Part shown: positions 1 through 4,453 of the stretch, one piece after another
How the letters are laid out: each line of letters starts with the position of its first letter
How positions within the stretch are numbered: position 1 is the first letter of the stretch
Notes under the pieces: generated by a model
Seen by the model: the letters and a program-made list of their open reading frames with translations, nothing else
The model's database searches: none
What the model was told of the DNA's origin: nothing
Assembly: GCA_021829055.1 (NCBI GenBank)
Contig: JAJZCS010000153.1
Span: forward strand, 1 to 5,510
Direction: 5' to 3'
Origin: Pseudomonadota bacterium
GTDB taxonomy: Bacteria > Pseudomonadota > Alphaproteobacteria > Acetobacterales > Acetobacteraceae
Length of the DNA stretch: 5,510 nt
Translations under genes and position numbers: made by a program

Positions 1-7
1 GGAATGT

Positions 8-196
8 ATGCAGAAAGACTCTTCAGGACAGGCCGCAGGAGGAGGAACCCGACGGGCCATCGTTGATCTTGGCTCGAACTCCGTGCGGCTTGTTGTATTC
101 GAAGGCGAACTACGTAACCCGGTACAAGTCTTCAATGAAAAAGCTGTCCTCCGCCTCGCCACCCCGCGATTGTCCATCCCTGCTTCAGTGAGGTGA
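8..196 (+). pseudogene. ppx: Truncated Ppx/GppA-family exopolyphosphatase (N-terminal fragment)
   Basis: Ppx/GppA enzymes hydrolyse inorganic polyphosphate or pppGpp in the cytoplasm using an actin/HSP70-type ATPase fold. Residues 17-33 (AIVDLGSNSVRLVVFEG) match the family's phosphate-1 loop, with the invariant Asp at residue 20. Residues 42-50 (FNEKAVLRL) match the conserved stretch that follows. The family normally continues with a glycine-rich GRGL-type segment, but here the reading changes to unrelated ATPRLSIPASVR and stops at codon 63. Family members are usually over 300 residues, so most of both actin-like lobes is missing. I checked the other two forward frames after position 155 and found no continuation, so this is loss or rearrangement rather than a simple frameshift. 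The frame is open to the left edge; the ATG at 8 has GGA at 1-3 as a weak ribosome site, but translation could begin upstream. It is convergent with the transporter operon. Identification of the fragment is fairly secure; lack of function is inferred. Confidence 0.7.
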
Positions 197-370
197 GGCC
201 AGCCGCGTCTCGGATGTCAGGTCAGACCACAGCACCAGTTGGGTGCTCGCTACCTCAACCTGATAGTTGCCCATGTTTACGATCCGTGGAAGCTGGCCAC
301 CCGTATAGCGAAGAGACCATAACAGGAAGCGCTCGCCACGCTCTGGCGCCTCCATATCGGTCTGGTCCAT
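185..370 (-). CDS. Unrecognised 61-residue ORF behind the transporter operon
   Basis: I do not recognise this protein. The ATG at 370 lies 10 nt after the ATPase stop on the same strand, a spacing that fits a fourth cistron. The sequence upstream of the ATG contains only a weak GGTG-like ribosome site. An internal ATG at codon 6 (355) is an alternative start. The product is mixed in character, with an aromatic and basic stretch FLLWSLRYTGGQLP at residues 15-28, and no signal peptide, clear membrane segment or catalytic motif. Its 3' end lies next to the point where ppx resemblance is lost, so it may be the truncated start of a longer gene cut by the same rearrangement. It may equally be a chance ORF in a non-coding tail. 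Low confidence. Confidence 0.28.
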   Translation of the reverse strand: MDQTDMEAPERGERFLLWSLRYTGGQLPRIVNMGNYQVEVASTQLVLWSDLTSETRLASPH

Positions 371-380
371 ACCGGCACCA

Positions 381-1115
381 CTATTCGCCTAGAACCGCCA
401 TCGCTTGGCGCTTGAGATACAGAAAGGCTGGGTCGAGAGTCATATCCCAGTGTCGTGCCCGTGGAAGTGGCACTCTCGTTTCGACTGCTATTCGCCCAGG
501 CCGCGAGCGCATTACAACAAGGCGGTCACCAAGCATAATAGCCTCGTCAATGTCATGGGTAACAAATACGATTGTAGCGCCGATTTTGCCCCAGAGTTCG
601 AGGAGAAATTTTTGCATTCGGTGCCGTGTCTGGGCGTCCAGCGCACCGAATGGTTCATCCATAAGCAGCACGCGTGGATTCATGACCAGAGCGCGGGCAA
701 TGGCAACACGTTGCTGCATGCCGCCCGAAAGTTCGTAGGGATGATGGCCTTCGAAGCCTTTCAGGCCCATGATGCCGATGACCTCATCAACCCGACCCCA
801 GTCAATGCCCGCGGCCCGCCGCATCCGAAGTCCAAACGCGATATTGTCACGCAAACTAAGCCACGGATAGAGCCAAGGCTGCTGGAAAACCACTACACGG
901 TCCGGCCCCGGTTTCATGATCGGAACATCGTCAAGCAGAATGCGCCCTTTTGTCGGCGTTAACAATCCGGCGATCAAATTGAGAAGTGTCGATTTGCCAC
1001 ACCCTGATGCGCCGAGGATGGTCACGAATGTACCATCCTCGATCGTCAGCGACACATCGTCGAGCGCCCTGTGTCGCCCGAAATCCTTGCGGACGCGCTC
1101 GACCACAATTGGCAT
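381..1115 (-). CDS. ABC transporter ATP-binding protein, nitrate/sulfonate/taurine (TauB/SsuB) family
   Basis: This is the cytoplasmic ATPase that powers the importer encoded by this operon. At 244 residues it has the normal single-domain length. All nucleotide-binding motifs are present in order: Walker A GASGCGKST at 35-43, Q-loop FQQ at 77-79, signature LSGGMQQR at 129-136, Walker B VLLMDEP at 149-155 with catalytic Glu154, D-loop GALD at 157-160, and H-loop His187 in FVTHD. The QQPWLYPWLSLRDN stretch after the Q-loop is typical of the TauB/SsuB/NrtD branch. Translation begins at the ATG at 1115, 9 nt after the binding-protein stop and in the same frame. The upstream sequence has no strong Shine-Dalgarno, so translational coupling to the preceding gene is likely. 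The in-frame TAG at 1125-1127 prevents a longer N-terminus. The family call is secure; the substrate cannot be read from an ATPase. Confidence 0.95.
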   Translation of the reverse strand: MPIVVERVRKDFGRHRALDDVSLTIEDGTFVTILGASGCGKSTLLNLIAGLLTPTKGRILLDDVPIMKPGPDRVVVFQQPWLYPWLSLRDNIAFGLRMRRAAGIDWGRVDEVIGIMGLKGFEGHHPYELSGGMQQRVAIARALVMNPRVLLMDEPFGALDAQTRHRMQKFLLELWGKIGATIVFVTHDIDEAIMLGDRLVVMRSRPGRIAVETRVPLPRARHWDMTLDPAFLYLKRQAMAVLGE

Positions 1116-1124
1116 AACGCAGTA

Positions 1125-2138
1125 CTATTTCGTGGCTGCGGCAGCGAATTGAGAATCCACGGCGGCCACCGGATTTTTCGGCTGATTGCTGATCCGCCCG
1201 ATTTTCAACAAAACTTTCGCTGTATTTTCAACAGTTCGAGTCGTTGCCGATGCCGCCATCCCTGTGCCACTTCCGAGTACCGCTGGCGTCATTTGGTCCT
1301 TAGCAGAGAAAATCTCGTAACCGGCAAGCTCGGTTTTCGCGACCGGTTTCGAAATGCCCGCCGCCTTGGCCATGAGGGCAATGGCTTTTTTTGGATGCGC
1401 TTTAGTATAAGTAACGCCTGCGTCGAGCGCCCGCACGAAATCTGTTGCAATCCTGGGGTGTACGCGAACCCACCGCGTGTCTGCGATACAGACGTTGTAG
1501 GATGAAGCGTCGCGTGGCAAGTCTGCGTCCGTCTTCAAACTCCGACCACCAAGACTGCGCAATGCGTCGAATACCGGATCCCACACGATCGCTGCATTAA
1601 TGCTTTTTGTGGTCCACGCAACGCGCATTTCGGGTGGCGACATATTCACCTGATGCACGGCGTCGAAAGGAACATTTGCTTCGGCAAGGAACGTCGCAAG
1701 TTCAAACGAGGATTGTGAACCCTGGACAATCGCAATACGGTGCCCCTTGAGATCAGCAACTGTTCTAATGCCATGGCCTGGCCGCACAACAATTCCGGCC
1801 GCGGTCGTATATCTCTCCTGATTGAATATGATCGTAAGGGGCAAACCCTGCGAAATCGCAGCAACGAACGGCGGAATGCCAATCCCGCACATGAACTGCA
1901 GGCTGTTAGAGGCAAGCGCGCTCATTGCAGCTGGACCGGAAGCAAAATATTTCAGCCTGACATGTCCGGGAATCATTTTCTGGAACAAACCCTGCGATTG
2001 GGTCACCATGTATGGATCGCCGCCGTTATTTTCGTAGCCGATCACAACCGTGGGCTTGGCTGCCCGGGCCCACGGGGCAAAACCTAGCAGCGATGAAAAC
2101 AAGACGCCCAACACAAGTCCGTGAAGTTTTTTCTGCAT
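1125..2138 (-). CDS. Periplasmic substrate-binding protein of a TauA/SsuA-like ABC importer
   Basis: This 337-residue secreted protein captures the substrate in the periplasm and delivers it to the permease. Residues 1-26 form a classic Sec signal peptide: MQKK charges, a hydrophobic core (LVLGVLFSSLLGFAPW) and an ARA cleavage site near 26. No lipobox cysteine is present, so it should be soluble. The mature part resembles TauA/SsuA (NMT1-like, type II fold): VVIGYENNGGDP at 31-42, VADLKGHRIAIVQGSQSSFE at 127-146 and INAAIVWDPVF at 180-190. The last of these is the hinge-region VWDP motif seen in taurine and sulfonate binders. The start is set by GGAG at 2146-2149, 7 nt upstream of the ATG. 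It begins 15 nt after the permease stop and ends 9 nt before the ATPase. The ligand could be taurine, another sulfonate, nitrate or a different small molecule; the sequence alone does not decide. No TauD or SsuD gene lies in the window. Confidence 0.92.
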   Translation of the reverse strand: MQKKLHGLVLGVLFSSLLGFAPWARAAKPTVVIGYENNGGDPYMVTQSQGLFQKMIPGHVRLKYFASGPAAMSALASNSLQFMCGIGIPPFVAAISQGLPLTIIFNQERYTTAAGIVVRPGHGIRTVADLKGHRIAIVQGSQSSFELATFLAEANVPFDAVHQVNMSPPEMRVAWTTKSINAAIVWDPVFDALRSLGGRSLKTDADLPRDASSYNVCIADTRWVRVHPRIATDFVRALDAGVTYTKAHPKKAIALMAKAAGISKPVAKTELAGYEIFSAKDQMTPAVLGSGTGMAASATTRTVENTAKVLLKIGRISNQPKNPVAAVDSQFAAAATK

Positions 2139-2145
2139 GAGAGAT

Positions 2146-2149
2146 CTCC
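2146..2149 (-). promoter_or_regulatory. Ribosome binding site of the binding-protein gene
   Basis: On the minus strand this reads GGAG, 7 nt before the ATG at 2138. It is the clearest Shine-Dalgarno within the transporter operon. It fits strong translation of the binding protein, which importers usually make in excess of the membrane parts. Confidence 0.7.
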
Positions 2150-2153
2150 GTTG

Positions 2154-3071
2154 TTATCCGTGACCGCGCCACGGGACGACCCGTCGTTCGACGACTCTGA
2201 TCGTCAGTTCCATGGCATATCCCAGAATGCCGATGACGATGATGCCAACGATGACAATTGCAACCTGCAGCGCTTGTCCGGCATATTGTACCAGCCAACC
2301 AAGGCCCTGATCAGCAGCAATGAGCTCGGCCGCGACAAGACAGGTCCAAGCAACGCCGATGCCAACACGCATGGCGGTGAAAATTTCCGGAAGGGCGGAA
2401 GGCAGGATAACATGACAAAAAATTTGAGCCTCGGATGCGCCGAGTGTTTGCGCCACCGAAACCCTGAGTATTGGCGTCGCTTTGACACCTGAAATGGTTC
2501 CAATGATGATAACCGGAATTGTCCCAACAAGAATCAAAAGAATTTTAGGAAGCTCGCCAATCCCAAACCAGACAACCAGGAGAGGGATGTACGCGAGAGG
2601 CGGAACCGGACGCCCAAACTGCAAAAAGGGATCGATAACCCGAAACACCAGATCATTTCGGGCCATAAGCAGTCCAATCGGCACACCCGCCAGGACGGCT
2701 CCCCCAAAGCCAATGGCTATCCTTAATGAACTGGTCACAATATCGTCAACCAAGGAATGACCCCCATACCCCTTGGTAAGCAGTTTGATGAAGGCAAGCC
2801 ATACGGCCACAGGTGATGGCAACGCGATTGGAGGAAACACATGCAAGTCAGAGATCACTTGCCACAAAATCACCGCGCAAATAACAACCGTCGCCGTCGT
2901 GAACCGGGAAACATGATGCCAGGGAATGCCACCACGAGGCGCTGTCTCCAAAGCATCAGGGATGTCATCAGCCCCGACCGAGGGCATTTGGTCAGGGACG
3001 TCCGGGCCAAGCGCCGGCGAGGCGTCAATTGCCAGCGCCTGATTACAAACGTGCTCAGGAGATACCGTCAT
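2154..3071 (-). CDS. ABC transporter permease, TauC/SsuC family
   Basis: This inner-membrane channel subunit should work as a homodimer with the ATPase and binding protein encoded downstream. From the ATG at 3071 it has 305 residues. Hydrophobic segments lie at about 57-75, 113-137, 158-175, 177-194, 237-254 and 268-288, the six-helix BPD_transp_1 layout. The cytoplasmic EAA loop that docks with the ATPase is at about 207-237 (AQTLGASEAQIF, then LPSALPEIFTAMRVG). IALPSPVAVW at 82-91 and RPVPPLAYIPLLVVWFGIG at 154-172 are typical of TauC/SsuC. I chose 3071 because AGAGG lies just upstream (3076-3080). The frame also stays open to an ATG at 3122, an ATG at 3137 and a TTG at 3149. Those add 17-26 Arg/Ser-rich residues and lack good ribosome sites, and the 3137 start falls inside a palindrome. 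Even so, the N-terminal cytoplasmic tail of about 55 residues is longer than in typical TauC (about 275 residues in E. coli). Confidence 0.93.
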   Translation of the reverse strand: MTVSPEHVCNQALAIDASPALGPDVPDQMPSVGADDIPDALETAPRGGIPWHHVSRFTTATVVICAVILWQVISDLHVFPPIALPSPVAVWLAFIKLLTKGYGGHSLVDDIVTSSLRIAIGFGGAVLAGVPIGLLMARNDLVFRVIDPFLQFGRPVPPLAYIPLLVVWFGIGELPKILLILVGTIPVIIIGTISGVKATPILRVSVAQTLGASEAQIFCHVILPSALPEIFTAMRVGIGVAWTCLVAAELIAADQGLGWLVQYAGQALQVAIVIVGIIVIGILGYAMELTIRVVERRVVPWRGHG

Positions 3072-3129
3072 TAACCTCTGGCTTCTCTGCGGCGTTGATC
3101 GAACATCATTCCGTTCTCGCATGGTCCGG

Positions 3130-3144
3130 AGGTTCATTGAACCT
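3130..3144. promoter_or_regulatory. Perfect 15-bp palindrome, candidate operator for the transporter operon
   Basis: The sequence AGGTTCA-T-TGAACCT is a perfect inverted repeat with 7-bp arms around one central base. It lies 59 bp upstream of the chosen permease start at 3071, within the 170-bp gap after the hydrolase gene. A looser pair of half-sites, GAAC at 3101-3104 and GTTC at 3113-3116, lies between it and the start. The size and symmetry suit a dimeric repressor or activator. No regulator gene is in the window and I cannot name the protein. If translation instead began at 3137 or 3149, the palindrome would overlap coding sequence. Confidence 0.45.
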
Positions 3145-3212
3145 AGCAATCGAGCGGCGCAGGATGACGCGATCGAGCTGCGAGATCAAGTACAATCAAC
3201 GAAAAATGAATA

Positions 3213-3224
3213 AGGATGCATCCT
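3213..3224. repeat. 12-bp perfect palindrome next to a T-rich tract
   Basis: AGGATGCATCCT is fully self-complementary. On the minus strand it is followed by TATTCATTTTT and lies 18 bp after the hydrolase stop codon. It could act as a weak terminator for the hydrolase gene or as a protein site for the transporter promoter. As a hairpin it would have only four stem pairs and a four-base loop, so a strong terminator is unlikely. The outer half (CATCCTGC, 3219-3226) also pairs with GCAGGATG at 3159-3166, giving an alternative longer-range inverted repeat. Confidence 0.3.
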
Positions 3225-3241
3225 GCAGCAACGGCCCACGC

Positions 3242-4075
3242 TCAGGCCGGCGCCCAATGAGCCTCGTATTCTTGCACAACCCCTTCGAAACGAAGTTTTA
3301 ACAGATGCGCCAACACGGTCCGTTCTGCCGCTCGCATCAGAATCGGGTGCTGCCCCCCATAAAGAAGCTCGACAAGTTCGAGAACGGTCGCCGGAGAGTT
3401 GGTGAGGCGCGTTACAATCTCTGTTTCGCGGGCTTGGCGATGGGCGAGCATTTCAGTGACCAATACGCGGGGTTTGCCTAGCAAGGCGCCATGACCAGGA
3501 AGATATGCCACGTCATCGCGATCCAGCAGTCGCTTCAGGCTACCGCAATAGGCTCTCATGTCACCATCGGGGGGGTCTACAACCGACGACGACCACGACA
3601 TCACGTGATCACCACTAAACAGAATCGGCCCAACTCCCCGCACATGATGGGCGAACGACAAATGATCGCTTGCATGACCGGGCGTATGCAACGCCACCAG
3701 CCCAGCGGCTTCAGAGCCCTCATCGAGATAGAAATCCGGCACGAAACCTGCTTCCGCTGGATGCCGGAAGGCATAGATTAGCGCGCCGGTTCGGCTGACA
3801 AGTTCCGAAGTTGCGCCAAGGTGATCACGATGTGTATGAGACAAAGCAATCCAACGAATCGGCGTGGATCCAGCCGCACGCAAGATGTCCCTGACATGCA
3901 CCGGATCGTCAGGCCCAGGATCAAGTACCGTCAGCCCATCGCGTCCTTCAATAAGATACGTATTCGTGCCATGATACGTCATCATTCCGGGATTGCGAGC
4001 TACCAGACGACTGATTCCGGGCAGAACATTGTGTGCCACCCCCCGTACCGGCTCTTTTTCACGAAGAAAAGGCAT
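3242..4075 (-). CDS. Metallo-beta-lactamase-fold hydrolase, LACTB2-like
   Basis: This is a 277-residue cytoplasmic metallohydrolase. The family's two-metal site is complete: SHTHRDH at 79-85 (His80, His82, Asp84, His85), His134 in TPGHASDH, Asp156 in FSGDH and His195 in YLPGHG. Residues 36-42 (GTNTYLI) followed by VLDPGP at 50-55 are typical of the LACTB2/glyoxalase-II-like branch. The C-terminal part, about 205-270, with conserved RQARETEI and LAHLLKLRFEGVV, matches the helical winged-helix-like tail of LACTB2 proteins. Human LACTB2 is a single-strand RNA endonuclease, but bacterial members are mostly uncharacterised, so an RNase, thioesterase or other hydrolase role is open. The start at 4075 is supported by GGGAG at 4081-4085, 5 nt upstream. 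The small membrane-protein gene lies 82 nt upstream on the same strand, and the transporter operon begins about 170 nt downstream. The fold and metal site are certain; the substrate is unknown. Confidence 0.93.
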   Translation of the reverse strand: MPFLREKEPVRGVAHNVLPGISRLVARNPGMMTYHGTNTYLIEGRDGLTVLDPGPDDPVHVRDILRAAGSTPIRWIALSHTHRDHLGATSELVSRTGALIYAFRHPAEAGFVPDFYLDEGSEAAGLVALHTPGHASDHLSFAHHVRGVGPILFSGDHVMSWSSSVVDPPDGDMRAYCGSLKRLLDRDDVAYLPGHGALLGKPRVLVTEMLAHRQARETEIVTRLTNSPATVLELVELLYGGQHPILMRAAERTVLAHLLKLRFEGVVQEYEAHWAPA

Positions 4076-4080
4076 CTTTG

Positions 4081-4085
4081 CTCCC
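4081..4085 (-). promoter_or_regulatory. Ribosome binding site of the hydrolase gene
   Basis: On the minus strand this reads GGGAG, 5 nt before the ATG at 4075. It fixes the start of the metallo-hydrolase. Confidence 0.65.
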
Positions 4086-4157
4086 TAGGCCGGCTGACCA
4101 CAGGTGACAAGAACGGAAAAATACATGAGAATTGGACAAGCTCGGCTGGGCTAACTT

Positions 4158-4325
4158 TCAACCGATCCAATAATAAACGGCGCCCAACACAAGAAAAATC
4201 ATGGCTGCAAATAAGGCCCCAACGATCCAGGCACCGACTCCGAACCCCTCGCGATCGAGGCTCGACCGCCAGCGTCCCGACCGGAAACCAACGATGGATT
4301 TTCCTTTCGAAGTGGTCGTCGTCAC
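4158..4325 (-). CDS. Small single-pass membrane protein, 55 residues, GTG start
   Basis: I found this ORF by reading the minus strand and do not recognise a named family. It runs from a GTG at 4325 to a TGA at 4158. A Shine-Dalgarno GAGGT at 4329-4333 lies 3 nt upstream of the GTG. The product begins with a Thr/Ser-rich segment, then a basic region KGKSIVGFRSGRWRSS at 7-22 and a LDREGFG turn at 23-29. One strongly hydrophobic helix follows at about 30-50 (GAWIVGALFAAMIFLVLGAV), and it ends in YYWIG. The basic N-terminus predicts an inside N-terminus with the aromatic tail at or beyond the outer face of the membrane. The hydrophobic run has third-position variety expected of coding DNA, whereas the competing 185-codon frame over the same DNA is Arg/Ser-rich and looks spurious. 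It lies 82 nt upstream of the hydrolase on the same strand and 128 bp from the divergent DUF445 gene. It could share a transcript with the hydrolase. Confidence 0.65.
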   Translation of the reverse strand: MTTTTSKGKSIVGFRSGRWRSSLDREGFGVGAWIVGALFAAMIFLVLGAVYYWIG

Positions 4326-4453
4326 AGCACCTCACATTTCCGTAAATGACAGCCTGCGCCAGCTGATGACGCACCACAAGCAAAACTTCGACATGGCGTC
4401 TTCCAACAGATGCAGCCCTTGATCTTGCGAGAGCAGTGCGGCACACCGAACCG
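4326..4453. promoter_or_regulatory. Divergent intergenic region
   Basis: This 128-bp gap separates the leftward small membrane-protein and hydrolase genes from the rightward DUF445 gene, so promoters for both directions probably lie here. I see no convincing -35/-10 pair, sigma-54 site or palindrome longer than six bases. The call rests on gene orientation only. If the DUF445 gene begins at the GTG at 4436, the gap shrinks to 110 bp. Confidence 0.4.

Noticed and set aside
4..66. Short ORF from the ATG at position 4
   Set aside because: It closes after 20 codons and is out of frame with the recognisable Ppx sequence that starts at 8.
193..738. 181-codon plus-strand ORF following the ppx fragment
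   Set aside because: It overlaps the ATPase gene antisense, is rich in Arg and Ser, and does not continue the Ppx sequence.
405..962. 185-codon plus-strand ORF across the ATPase gene
   Set aside because: It is antisense to a complete ATPase with every motif intact, and its translation shows no domain or composition typical of a real protein.
3225..3241. Possible sigma-54 promoter on the minus strand (TGGGCCGTTGC)
   Set aside because: The spacing between the GG and GC elements is wrong for the -24/-12 consensus.
4201..4422. 73-codon plus-strand ORF upstream of DUF445
   Set aside because: It is antisense to the small membrane-protein gene, low in hydrophobic residues and without any recognisable motif.
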